Of a stretch of 8,177 nucleotides of DNA, positions 1 through 7,129 are shown in pieces. Origin of the DNA: CAYZEZ01 sp964477295. Lineage in GTDB: Bacteria; Bacteroidota; Bacteroidia; Bacteroidales; SM23-62. The notes beneath the pieces were generated by a model that saw nothing but the letters and a program-made list of their open reading frames with translations, was not told the origin of the DNA and made no database searches. The stretch's first letter is position 1. Each line of letters opens with the position of its first letter. The stretch covers positions 1 to 8,177 of the forward strand of contig CAYZEZ010000221.1 of NCBI GenBank assembly GCA_964477295.1. Reading direction: 5' to 3'. A program made the position numbers and the translations under genes.

Positions 1-1
1 A

Positions 2-55
2 TGGCGCTACATTTTCAGCTTCTATGGCATCATTGATTTCCTGGCCATCATTCCC
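2..55 (+). pseudogene. voltage-gated ion channel S3-like fragment, in frame with the racemase
   Basis: Codons at 2-55 read WRYIFSFYGIIDFLAIIP, which closely resembles the S2-S3 loop and S3 helix of bacterial voltage-gated cation channels (ion transporter family, typically written RYIFSxxGIIDLLAILP). In a channel this should continue into the rest of the voltage sensor and the pore, but the frame passes straight into racemase sequence at DKDVEDNKVM. It is therefore a channel fragment truncated at base about 55-60, either by a real rearrangement or by an assembly join. The identification is from memory of the family motif over only 18 residues. A short racemase strand with a similar ending (GI..IIPDK) is the main alternative for the last few codons. 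Confidence 0.5.
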
Positions 56-322
56 GATAAAGATGTTGAAGACAATAAAGTCATGAAAGCTGTGTTCGGC
101 ATTAAGGCCGGTACAGGTAAAAATACCAATGAAAATCTGCTGGCAGAAGCCGGTCAGCACCTGATAGACAAAGGTGCAGAAGTAATCATCCTCGGCTGCA
201 CCGAAATTCCCCTTGCCTTTAATCCGTTAAGGGTGGATGTTCCTGTTGTATCTGCTACCGGGGTCCTGGCAGACAGGTCTATTCAAATGTATAATGAATT
301 GAAAACCAGGATAAAATATTAA
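2..322 (+). CDS. C-terminal part of aspartate/glutamate racemase, 5' end beyond window and chimeric
   Basis: Open from the left edge in the frame starting at base 2 and ending with TAA at 320-322; the true start lies outside the window. From about base 56 the protein matches the second domain of the Asp/Glu/hydantoin racemase family, which interconverts L- and D-amino acids in the cytoplasm with two catalytic cysteines. Visible family signatures are GIKAG (bases about 101-115), the helix LLAEAGQHLIDKGAEVIILG, and GCTEIP holding the second catalytic Cys, then the usual C-terminal helix. About 89 residues are racemase-like against a family length near 230-250, so the first domain with the first catalytic Cys is absent here. 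The 18 codons before it do not look like racemase (see the channel-like segment). An ATG at 83-85 would give only 79 residues and is unlikely to be a true start. Whether the product is active cannot be judged from this fragment. Confidence 0.8.
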   Translation, partial: WRYIFSFYGIIDFLAIIPDKDVEDNKVMKAVFGIKAGTGKNTNENLLAEAGQHLIDKGAEVIILGCTEIPLAFNPLRVDVPVVSATGVLADRSIQMYNELKTRIKY

Positions 323-341
323 TTTTCCTGTTCTGATGGTT

Positions 342-359
342 AATCCCTGATGGATTTTT
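342..359 (+). terminator. weak hairpin plus T-run after the racemase
   Basis: AATCC at 342-346 pairs with GGATT at 352-356 around a 5-base loop, and the T-run 355-359 follows directly. It lies 20 bases after the racemase stop, in the 67-base gap between two convergent genes, where a terminator is expected. The 5-bp stem is short and A/T-rich, so this is only a candidate. Confidence 0.3.
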
Positions 360-389
360 AAATATATACCTTCTCCCTGGTGATTGTTA

Positions 390-2087
390 TCAGCGAAAGA
401 TAATCTCATATATGCCCGGCAATTCTTCATAATCCAGTATAACCAGCCGGAAATACTGCATCTTTACTTCCGGAAAAACAACACTGCACTTGTTTCCAAT
501 TGTTGTTCCTTTATGGAGCACTATCCACTCTTCACCTGATTTATACTGAAGTTCAAACGCTTTAATATTCTCCTCTCTTTCATATATTACAGCTTCTTTT
601 ACATTTTCAGCAGATCCAAGATCAATCTCAATCCAGGGAGTCACATCCTCACTGGCAGGATGCCAGAATTCGCCAACCCATTCGCCATTGGTAACAGATT
701 TAATATCCACCCATTGATGATTGGACCAGTGCGGTTTCAGGTTTGATGAAGCTGTTGCTTCCTTCATGAACGAAAGGGATTGGGGCTTGACATCCACTGG
801 CAAAATTTCCATTGCATCGCCTGCAACTTCAATTTCTATAATCGTATTTATTGGCCCGGTTGTTTCATTTCCAAATTCAATAACGGTTCCATCTTTCACT
901 TTGTTGAAATTCAGTGACGCTCCTCCAACAACTGCACAACTCGTAATATCCATACCAATATCGGGGAGAATAATATCTGTTGAGTCACCCATCCAGTTGA
1001 GCAGATGAAGGTAGATTTTATTCCCTTTTCGGGTAGTCACTCCCCAGTCTGTTGGTTTAAAAGGTCCCCCGCGCGTGCCGTAAATTGAAAAACCATATTC
1101 ATTCAACCATTCTCCCATCTCTTTTAACCGCTCCACCTGCAAAGGCTCGATCCGTCCATCAGGCCGGGGCCCCACATTAAACAATAAATTTCCATCGCCA
1201 CCCGCCGAACGGACTAATCCGTTAAGGCATTGTTCCAGTGATTTTACTTCGTCGTCCGGTTTCCATGCCCACTGGGTGGCAATGGTCATACAGGTTTCCC
1301 ATGGCCTTGTAACCTGGAAACCACCCACCCGCTGCTCCGGGGTATCAAAATCGCCTTTTGCCCCGATGCGGTTATTTACCAGGATTCCCGGCTGTACTTT
1401 TCTGATATGGTCAATTACTCCCTGTCCCCGGATGGAATCGAACCGCTGGGGAACATCGTACCACATCACCAGCAGCGGGCCGTATTTTTCAATAATCTCA
1501 ACCGATTGATTCTTCAGATATTCGGTGTAACTATCCAGGTCATACACCTCACGCTCCACACGTCCCCCGGGACTGGTCAGGGGAAAATCGGGATGGTGCC
1601 AGTCGCAGGTTGAATGGTAAAATCCAAGCGCCATTCCCTGTTTATTACAGGCAGCAGCCAGTTCAGCCATTACATCACGCCGGTAAGGGGAATTCATGAT
1701 ATTGTAATCAGTGTATTTTGTGTCCCAGTTACAAAATCCATCGTGGTGCTTCGAAGTAAAAACGATGTATTTCATCCCGGCCTCTTTCGCCACGGAAACC
1801 CATTCATCGGCATTAAAATTCACCGGGTTAAACTGTGTGTATAAACTATCATATTCCTCTACCGTGATCTCTCGTCCACGCGACCAGCCAATTTCCGTGC
1901 CTTTAAGCGATACCGGCCCCCAGTGGATAAACATCCCGAAACGGGCATCTTTCCACCATTCAAGCTTTTCAGCATGATCTTCCGGAAAGATGACACCGGA
2001 AGGTGTTTTTTGTTGTGTGCAGGATACCATGAAGGCCACTATAAACAGGATAAAAGTAAACGATAACAGGAGACGTTGTGTTTTCAT
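390..2087 (-). CDS. alpha-L-fucosidase (GH29), secreted lipoprotein with C-terminal F5/8C-like domain
   Basis: 565 residues from the ATG at 2087. This start is preferred over the one at 2129 because it puts a lipoprotein signal at the very N-terminus (MKTQRLLLSFTFILFIVAFMVSC, lipid Cys23). The GH29 barrel starts with WWKDARFGMFIHWGP (44-58) and has the substrate-binding KHHDGF (113-118). LVMWYD supplies the expected nucleophile Asp211, and DFDTPEQ contains Glu251, the likeliest acid/base (Glu264 in RPWETC is the alternative). GNLLFNVGPRPDG (299-311) closes the barrel, followed by a beta domain to about 420. Residues about 440-565 look like a discoidin/F5-8C carbohydrate-binding module (TPWIEIDLG, then YFRLVI near the end). 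The family releases terminal alpha-L-fucose from glycans. The residues after Cys23 (TQQK) are not acidic, so inner-leaflet, periplasm-facing anchoring is as likely as surface display. No other glycan-use gene adjoins it. Substrate linkage cannot be told from the sequence. Confidence 0.93.
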   Translation of the reverse strand: MKTQRLLLSFTFILFIVAFMVSCTQQKTPSGVIFPEDHAEKLEWWKDARFGMFIHWGPVSLKGTEIGWSRGREITVEEYDSLYTQFNPVNFNADEWVSVAKEAGMKYIVFTSKHHDGFCNWDTKYTDYNIMNSPYRRDVMAELAAACNKQGMALGFYHSTCDWHHPDFPLTSPGGRVEREVYDLDSYTEYLKNQSVEIIEKYGPLLVMWYDVPQRFDSIRGQGVIDHIRKVQPGILVNNRIGAKGDFDTPEQRVGGFQVTRPWETCMTIATQWAWKPDDEVKSLEQCLNGLVRSAGGDGNLLFNVGPRPDGRIEPLQVERLKEMGEWLNEYGFSIYGTRGGPFKPTDWGVTTRKGNKIYLHLLNWMGDSTDIILPDIGMDITSCAVVGGASLNFNKVKDGTVIEFGNETTGPINTIIEIEVAGDAMEILPVDVKPQSLSFMKEATASSNLKPHWSNHQWVDIKSVTNGEWVGEFWHPASEDVTPWIEIDLGSAENVKEAVIYEREENIKAFELQYKSGEEWIVLHKGTTIGNKCSVVFPEVKMQYFRLVILDYEELPGIYEIIFR

Positions 2088-2194
2088 AACAGATCTGTCA
2101 TTTAAAATAGTTGAACACATTAAAGGCATAGCACATCATCCAAAACCTGAAGGGAACAGGTCCGGTGAATCTGTACTATTCTGATCCTCTGAAC

Positions 2195-2202
2195 CAAACT
2201 TA
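2195..2202 (-). promoter_or_regulatory. possible Bacteroidota -7 box for the fucosidase
   Basis: Read on the minus strand the bases are TAAGTTTG, an exact match to the Bacteroidota -7 consensus TAnnTTTG, about 108 bases upstream of the chosen fucosidase ATG. No convincing -33 TTTG is found at the usual distance, so support is weak. Apart from this motif I see nothing definite in the 231 bases between the two divergent genes, and no matching box facing the VWA gene. Confidence 0.25.
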
Positions 2203-2318
2203 CATAGAATATTCGAAAATATGCTCCGGTGATAAATCATCCCTTATACAGCTAGAAAAACCGTTAACGCAACCCATCCTGCCGTGCAGGCATCTATTCA
2301 ATAAAATACACTTGCATC

Positions 2319-3785
2319 ATGAACAAATCAATAATTTTTCTTTTTGCCGGAATACTGGCTGTACTGGGTAACAGCTGTTCTACACTTGATGACAGCCCAA
2401 ATGACAGCACCTACATGAAGGGTTCCTTTGAGTCCTGTAACGATACATATAACGAAAAGTATGAGGATTACGGGGAAAATCCGTTTTTAAAAGTGGCAGA
2501 CGAACCCGTTTCTACTTTCTCTATTGACGCAGATGGAGGTTCATATGCAAATATGAGAAGATACTTAAGCCTGGGACAGGCACCCCCTGATGCATCAGTC
2601 AGGGTTGAGGAATACATAAACTATTTTACGTTCGATTATGAGGAGCCTGCCGGAGGGGAAAATGTTTCTCTAAATTCCGAAGTTTCTACTTGTCCCTGGA
2701 ATGAAGAGCATCACCTGATAAGAGTCGGGATGAAGGGTATAACAATTCCTGAAAATGAACTTCCATACTCAAACTATGTATTTCTGATAGATGTTTCAGG
2801 ATCCATGAATTCACCTGCTAAGCTCGGTATACTGAAAGTTGGATTTAAATCAATGGTCGATAACCTGAGGGATCAGGACAGAGTAGCGATCGTGACCTAT
2901 GCCGGGGAAGCCGGGCTTCTGTTACCATCAACCTATGGTGACGAAAGAGGAGATATCAAAGCTGCCATAGACAAGTTAGGTGCAGGAGGCTCTACAGCCG
3001 GAGCAGCCGGGATCACCACTGCATATGATATTGCCGTGGAGAATTATATTCCGGACGGGAACAACAGGGTGATACTGGGAACCGATGGCGATTTTAATGT
3101 GGGCCCGTCATCTACCGATGAACTGGTGAAACTCATCGAGGAAAAAAGGGAGTCGGGAATTTATCTGACCGTTCTGGGTGTCGGCGGTGGCAACCTGAAC
3201 GACCAGATGATGGAACAAATTGCCAACAAGGGAAATGGTAATTATGAGTATATCGACAATGCCAAACAGATTAAAAAGGTCTTCACCAATGAGATCGCAA
3301 AATTCTACACCGTCGCTAAAGATGCCAAGATCCAGATCACATTCAATTCAGATATGGTTGATTCTTATCGGTTGATAGGTTATGAGAACAGGAGCCTGGA
3401 GAACGAAGATTTTGAGAACGATACAGTCGATGCGGGTGAGATAGGATCGTCGCAGACCATTACGGCTCTTTATGAAGTCATTTTAACCGAGGGTACGGGT
3501 ACAGATAAATATGCCACATTTGACTTCCGCTATAAAAAGCCAAATGAAAACCAGAGCAGGCTGCTGACCCATGAAATCACATCCCCGCCGGTTGATATAA
3601 ATATGGCTTCTGATAATATGAAATTTGCCGCTTCCATCACTGGCTTCGGATTGCTGATGAAACAATCTAAATACAAGGGAACTGTTTCGAAACAGATGGT
3701 ACTTGACCTGGGTGAAAGCGCCTCAACATTTGATCCTTTCGGGTACCGGGATGAGTTTATTGAGCTGGTGAGTAACTGGTATTAA
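2319..3785 (+). CDS. YfbK-type von Willebrand factor A lipoprotein
   Basis: 488 residues. The N-terminus is a lipoprotein signal (MNKSIIFLFAGILAVLGNSC, lipid Cys20) followed by STLDD, whose acidic pair weakly recalls the Bacteroidota surface-export signal. Residues about 53-110 are the von Willebrand factor N-terminal domain typical of YfbK proteins (DEPVSTFSIDADGGSY, then RVEEYINYF). A VWA domain spans about 152-325 with a complete metal-ion-dependent adhesion site: DVSGSM (Asp158, Ser160, Ser162), Thr226 in GGSTAG, and Asp256 in GTDGD. The remainder is the DUF3520-type C-terminal domain (RLIGYENR, DAGEIGSSQTITALYE, ending DPFGYRDEFIELV), so the family architecture is full length. Many Bacteroidota relatives carry an extra carboxypeptidase-regulatory-like domain before the N-domain; it is missing here. 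The intact MIDAS predicts metal-dependent protein binding in the envelope. Partner and physiological role are unknown. Confidence 0.92.
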   Translation: MNKSIIFLFAGILAVLGNSCSTLDDSPNDSTYMKGSFESCNDTYNEKYEDYGENPFLKVADEPVSTFSIDADGGSYANMRRYLSLGQAPPDASVRVEEYINYFTFDYEEPAGGENVSLNSEVSTCPWNEEHHLIRVGMKGITIPENELPYSNYVFLIDVSGSMNSPAKLGILKVGFKSMVDNLRDQDRVAIVTYAGEAGLLLPSTYGDERGDIKAAIDKLGAGGSTAGAAGITTAYDIAVENYIPDGNNRVILGTDGDFNVGPSSTDELVKLIEEKRESGIYLTVLGVGGGNLNDQMMEQIANKGNGNYEYIDNAKQIKKVFTNEIAKFYTVAKDAKIQITFNSDMVDSYRLIGYENRSLENEDFENDTVDAGEIGSSQTITALYEVILTEGTGTDKYATFDFRYKKPNENQSRLLTHEITSPPVDINMASDNMKFAASITGFGLLMKQSKYKGTVSKQMVLDLGESASTFDPFGYRDEFIELVSNWY

Positions 3786-3799
3786 TAATCATTGATTAT
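3785..3799. repeat. 15-base perfect palindrome after the VWA gene
   Basis: ATAATCATTGATTAT begins at the last base of the VWA stop codon. The arms are 7 bases around one central T. It is A/T-rich with no T-run after it, so it is a poor intrinsic terminator. It could be a weak hairpin or a protein site, or could occur by chance in A/T-rich spacer. Confidence 0.35.
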
Positions 3800-3834
3800 C
3801 CCAGGATAAAATCAGGACCGGTATCCGGTTCATT

Positions 3835-4161
3835 ATGTATCAATCGGGCAAATTTCATGGTTTGCCTGCTGGTGATTTGGAAATCGTCAATTTTTCTTCA
3901 TTAACGATTGGTGACCAGGATTGGATGATCGATAATCTCGCCTGTTTGCCTTCCTTCGGTCCATCTACGGATATTTCTGATAATGAGGCTATCTACTATA
4001 TGTCGGAAAACGAGGGGACCGATGTTACTGAGGCAAAAGCAACTGAAAATTATTCCACCTGGTGGGCCCTTTATAACCGGACGACCGCAAATATTTGTTG
4101 CCCCGATGGCTGGCATCCGAAAGAATATGACTGTTCAGTAAGATGTATTAAGGACACGTAA
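3835..4161 (+). CDS. truncated FISUMP-domain protein remnant
   Basis: 108 residues from the first ATG after an in-frame TGA at 3793. The central part matches the opening of the Fibrobacter succinogenes major paralogous (FISUMP) domain, common in Bacteroidota surface lipoproteins. LTIGDQDWMIDNL corresponds to the usual IGxQxWMxxNL, WWALYNRTTA to the YGxLYNWxA block, and ICCPDGWHP to the CPxGWHxP block. The family normally continues with EW..L, a glycine-rich GF.alPaG segment and a tryptophan-rich end, about 100 further residues; here the frame turns into unrelated sequence after GWHPKE and stops at 4159-4161. There is no signal peptide or lipobox. The 3' part was not recovered in the other frames, so this looks like a deletion remnant and not a single frameshift. 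It follows the VWA gene by 49 bases on the same strand. It may not be expressed, and the family's function is unknown. Confidence 0.6.
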   Translation: MYQSGKFHGLPAGDLEIVNFSSLTIGDQDWMIDNLACLPSFGPSTDISDNEAIYYMSENEGTDVTEAKATENYSTWWALYNRTTANICCPDGWHPKEYDCSVRCIKDT

Positions 4162-4303
4162 TATATTAATTGGTTTGACCCCTCCCATTATTTCTATCAT
4201 GCTAAAAGTAGAGATTCCGATCATATTCTTACTACTCCTGGACAGGGATACATATCGTCACCTGCAACCCTTGCTGTTTTGCCTTGTCTTTATTTGAAAA
4301 AAC

Positions 4304-6688
4304 ATGACTATGACCATCCATTCTCCTTTCAATTTCAACATTACTAAACTCAATCTGAAAATTATTTTGCTTCTGCTGTTCCAGCTTCTGGTTGGCAATG
4401 CTGAATCACAAACCATCCGGGGAAGGGTAGTAGACCAGGAGTCCACAGTTGGGCTTCCGGGCGCCAATATAGTACTGCTTGATTCCGATCCCCTTATTGG
4501 CGGAGTAACGGATGAAGAAGGTAATTTCCGCCTGGATAATGTACCCGCCGGAAGACATTCAATTCAGGTGAGCTTTATTGGTTACAGGGAAGTTATCATC
4601 CCGGAAATAATGGTTGGATCTGCCAGGGAGGTAGTCCTTACCCTGGAACTGCTTGAAACCACCCGGGAGATAGATGAAGTAACTGTCCTTCCCTACCAGA
4701 AGGGAAGTCCGCGGAACACTATGTCAACTGTAAGTGCCCGCTCCTTTACGGTTGAGGAAACGGAACGGTATGCCGGGTCTTTAAGTGATCCCGGAAGAAT
4801 GGCCCTGTCTTTTGCCGGGGTCAACACCGATGACGATCTTTCAAACCAGATCGTGATCCGTGGTAATTCTCCAGGTTCCATGTTATGGATGCTCGAAGGA
4901 GTGCAGATCCCCATACCAAATCATTTCTATATGGAAGGCTGGGATGCAGGATATGTGAGTTTGCTGAACACCAATATGATGGGCCAGTCAGACTTTTTTA
5001 CCGGGGCCTTCCCTGCACAGTATGGCAACACGACCTCGGGTGTTTTTGATATAAGCTTCCGTAACGGGAACAACGCAAAGCATGAAAGCACTTTTGAATT
5101 CGGATCAATGGGGGTGGACCTGTGTACGGAAGGACCGTTTAGCAAAAATTACAAAGGTTCCTACCTGGTTAATTTCCGGTATGCTACATTCTCCATTGCG
5201 AATCTAATGGGTATACGGATAGACGGCGATATTTTGCCTTCCTACCATGATCTTTCATTCAAGGTCAATCTTCCCGCAGGAAAGCTGGGGAACTTCTCCA
5301 TCTGGGGAATGGGCGGAAAAAGTTACTATGAGTATAAGGCAAAGGAAGACACTACGCTCTGGGCAGAGAACAGCTACCTGAGATATGGATACGAAACATA
5401 TACGCAGATGGGTGCTACGGGAATAACACATACAATCTTCCCGGATGATAAGTCGTATTTTAAAAGTATCCTGTCAGTCTCAGGAGTATCAAGCCATGAC
5501 ATAGGTTATAAGCTGGATTATGACCTGAGTAAAATGCCGGACTATGATGAAAAACTCTCCAATTCATCCGTAAGATTTTCAAGTTATTACAATCGCAAGT
5601 TAAATACGAAGTTGTCCCTGCGCACGGGATTGATCTTCAGCAAACTCTATTATGACTATCTCTCCGGAGGGTACTGGGAAGAGGAAGTCCCCCCCGTATG
5701 GGAGGAAGACATCAAAGGAAAAGGAGATTCGGAAACCTACCAGGGATTCCTGCAGATGAAATACCGGATCACCCAGGGCTTTTCAGTAAACGGTGGATTT
5801 CACTACCTGCTCTTTGGGCTGAACAATGAATATTCCTTTGAACCCCGTGCCGGATTTCGTTGGGACCTGCCCGGTTCCCAGGCAATAACAGGAGGAATAG
5901 GCCGGCACAGCAAACATGAATATCTCATGCACTATTTTACAAAAACCGAAGATGAAAACGGGGATCTTGTCTTCGGGAACAAGGACCTGAAACTCATGAA
6001 ATCCAATCACTATGTGCTTGGCTACACTAAAATGTTCAACAAGGACCTTAAATTCCTGGTAGAAGTATACTATCAGTCCCTTTCAGATGTTCCTGTTTCA
6101 CCGGATTCCTCCGAAACATTCTCCCTGATTAACGATGAAGTTTTTGGATATGAATTTGTAAATGAAGGTACAGGCAGGAACTACGGCGTTGAGTTTACCC
6201 TTGAAAAGTATTTTACTAACAATTATTATTTCCTGTTTACCAATTCCCTGTACAGCGCCAAGTACAAGCCGCTTGACGGAAACTGGTATAATTCCAGATA
6301 TAATAACAGGTATATCACCAATATACTCGGAGGTAAGGAATTCATTATTCGCGGAAAAAATGTTCTGGGTGTGAACGGAAGGTTTATCTGGAGTGGGGGC
6401 AGAAGGTATACTCCGGTTGATCCGGACATGGTGGACACAGAGATTTGGGACGTTTATGATGATAAACGCCGCAATGAAGCCACACTGAAAGACTACCTGA
6501 GACTGGACATAGGGGTTAAATACCGGATCAACAATCCAAGGGTCTCCCACGAATTTGCAATAGACATTCAAAATGTGACCGCCAGGGAAAACCAGGGAGG
6601 GGCATTTTACAGTTTGGAAGACCAGAAAATGATTCCATATACTCTTATGGGCATATTTCCCTTTGTTAATTACCGGATTTACTTTTAA
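4304..6688 (+). CDS. TonB-dependent outer-membrane receptor with carboxypeptidase-regulatory-like N-domain
   Basis: 794 residues. A signal peptide lies within residues 1-35 (hydrophobic LKIILLLLFQLLVGNAES, probable cleavage before Gln36). The ATG at 4310 is an equally possible start, and neither has a clear ribosome site. Residues about 36-118 form a CarboxypepD_reg-like beta domain (IRGRVVDQESTVGLPGANI, GGVTDEEGNFRLDNVPAGRH). The plug follows at about 124-250, with NQIVIRGNSPGSMLWMLEGV and GAFPAQYGNTTSGVFDI. The rest is a beta-barrel rich in alternating aromatic strands and ending in FPFVNYRIYF, the terminal aromatic expected for BAM-dependent insertion. Such receptors take up ligands bound to the cell surface using TonB/ExbBD energy. 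At about 800 residues and without a SusD-like gene beside it, it is not a classical SusC. The ligand cannot be deduced. It appears monocistronic and converges on the toxin-antitoxin locus with a 30-base gap. Confidence 0.93.
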   Translation: MTMTIHSPFNFNITKLNLKIILLLLFQLLVGNAESQTIRGRVVDQESTVGLPGANIVLLDSDPLIGGVTDEEGNFRLDNVPAGRHSIQVSFIGYREVIIPEIMVGSAREVVLTLELLETTREIDEVTVLPYQKGSPRNTMSTVSARSFTVEETERYAGSLSDPGRMALSFAGVNTDDDLSNQIVIRGNSPGSMLWMLEGVQIPIPNHFYMEGWDAGYVSLLNTNMMGQSDFFTGAFPAQYGNTTSGVFDISFRNGNNAKHESTFEFGSMGVDLCTEGPFSKNYKGSYLVNFRYATFSIANLMGIRIDGDILPSYHDLSFKVNLPAGKLGNFSIWGMGGKSYYEYKAKEDTTLWAENSYLRYGYETYTQMGATGITHTIFPDDKSYFKSILSVSGVSSHDIGYKLDYDLSKMPDYDEKLSNSSVRFSSYYNRKLNTKLSLRTGLIFSKLYYDYLSGGYWEEEVPPVWEEDIKGKGDSETYQGFLQMKYRITQGFSVNGGFHYLLFGLNNEYSFEPRAGFRWDLPGSQAITGGIGRHSKHEYLMHYFTKTEDENGDLVFGNKDLKLMKSNHYVLGYTKMFNKDLKFLVEVYYQSLSDVPVSPDSSETFSLINDEVFGYEFVNEGTGRNYGVEFTLEKYFTNNYYFLFTNSLYSAKYKPLDGNWYNSRYNNRYITNILGGKEFIIRGKNVLGVNGRFIWSGGRRYTPVDPDMVDTEIWDVYDDKRRNEATLKDYLRLDIGVKYRINNPRVSHEFAIDIQNVTARENQGGAFYSLEDQKMIPYTLMGIFPFVNYRIYF

Positions 6689-6718
6689 TCGGAATTTCCA
6701 GTATGTTTAGGTAATCCC

Positions 6719-7060
6719 TTAACCAAGAATAAAATCGGGATCAATATCGAGCTTTTTATGGAGCAGCCGTGCAACCTTCAGGGTGGGTTCGGCCTTGCCA
6801 GTCATGTATTCACTGATCCGGGAAGGGCTTACACCTAACATCTCTGCCAGTTGTTTTTGTGTTATACCTCTTTCATCCATTTCATCCTTAATGATTTCTG
6901 CCAGAGTTGGCATTTCAATTGGATAATATTTTTCTTCATACTCTTCAACCAGATTCGATATCACATCAAGTTCAATGAAATAGCGGTCATTACCAATATA
7001 ATCAACACCGGAGAATTTTCTCTTTAATTCATTGAGGTTAATATATTTTCCCTTTTTCAT
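6719..7060 (-). CDS. HigA-like HTH antitoxin, actually a HigB'-HigA' deletion fusion
   Basis: 113 residues from the only in-frame ATG. Residues about 52-110 are an XRE/Cro-type helix-turn-helix (LAEIIKDEMDERGITQKQLA, then GVSPSRISEYMTGKAEPT) as in HigA antitoxins. Residues 30-50 (ELDVISNLVEEYEEKYYPIE) align without gaps to residues about 33-53 of the neighbouring HigA. Residues 1-28 are not HigA-like. They continue an upstream untranslated frame (from 7129) that aligns with the first half of the neighbouring HigB, sharing RWYK/TWYK, LNELKR/PNDLKR and GN..F. The gene is therefore the scar of a second higBA pair that lost the toxin's C-terminal core and the antitoxin's first 32 or so residues. 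It could still bind DNA through the intact HTH and modulate the locus, but neutralisation of a toxin is doubtful. Simple annotation would call it an orphan HigA; that misses its origin. Confidence 0.8.
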   Translation of the reverse strand: MKKGKYINLNELKRKFSGVDYIGNDRYFIELDVISNLVEEYEEKYYPIEMPTLAEIIKDEMDERGITQKQLAEMLGVSPSRISEYMTGKAEPTLKVARLLHKKLDIDPDFILG

Positions 7061-7129
7061 CCATTTATACCAGCGTCCCAGCTTTAGCTCAGCATCCGGA
7101 TGATCTTTAATAAATTCTCCTTTAAGAGA
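7061..7129 (-). pseudogene. higB toxin remnant upstream of the second antitoxin gene
   Basis: The 23 codons directly after the higA stop, in the same frame, read SLKGEFIKDHPDAELKLGR then WYKW and run straight into the ATG at 7060. They align without gaps to residues about 7-29 of the intact HigB next door (EF..., D, E, L, WYK identical). No ATG, GTG or TTG start codon is present in this stretch, so the toxin's own start is lost and the segment is probably untranslated unless the TGA is read through. Confidence 0.65.

Noticed and set aside
227..430. 67-codon minus-strand frame spanning the racemase end and the fucosidase end
   Set aside because: It overlaps two recognised genes and the gap between them, and the protein resembles nothing.
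2088..2129. Longer start for the fucosidase at 2129
   Set aside because: It would put 14 polar residues before a textbook lipoprotein signal peptide; the ATG at 2087 fits export.
390..4161. Fucosidase plus VWA protein plus FISUMP remnant as a polysaccharide utilisation locus
   Set aside because: No SusC/SusD pair, sulfatase, other glycoside hydrolase or regulator is present, and the genes face different directions.
4199..4297. 32-codon plus-strand frame beginning MLKVEIPIIFLLLL, ahead of the receptor
   Set aside because: It looks vaguely like a signal peptide but is very short, ends before the receptor start, and lacks a ribosome site. Probably chance in A/T-rich spacer.
4162..4347. Frame stays open after the FISUMP remnant's TAA
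   Set aside because: The roughly 60 codons show none of the missing FISUMP blocks and run into the receptor's signal peptide region in another frame, so this is not a read-through or frameshifted continuation.
6098..6571. 157-codon open frame on the minus strand
   Set aside because: It lies wholly antisense to the well-supported receptor barrel and has no recognisable domain or signal; its composition is that of a mirror frame.
7116..7122. Strong AAAGGAG ribosome-site-like string on the minus strand after higA
   Set aside because: No ATG, GTG or TTG follows at suitable distance, and the bases are explained as Lys-Gly-Glu codons of the higB remnant.
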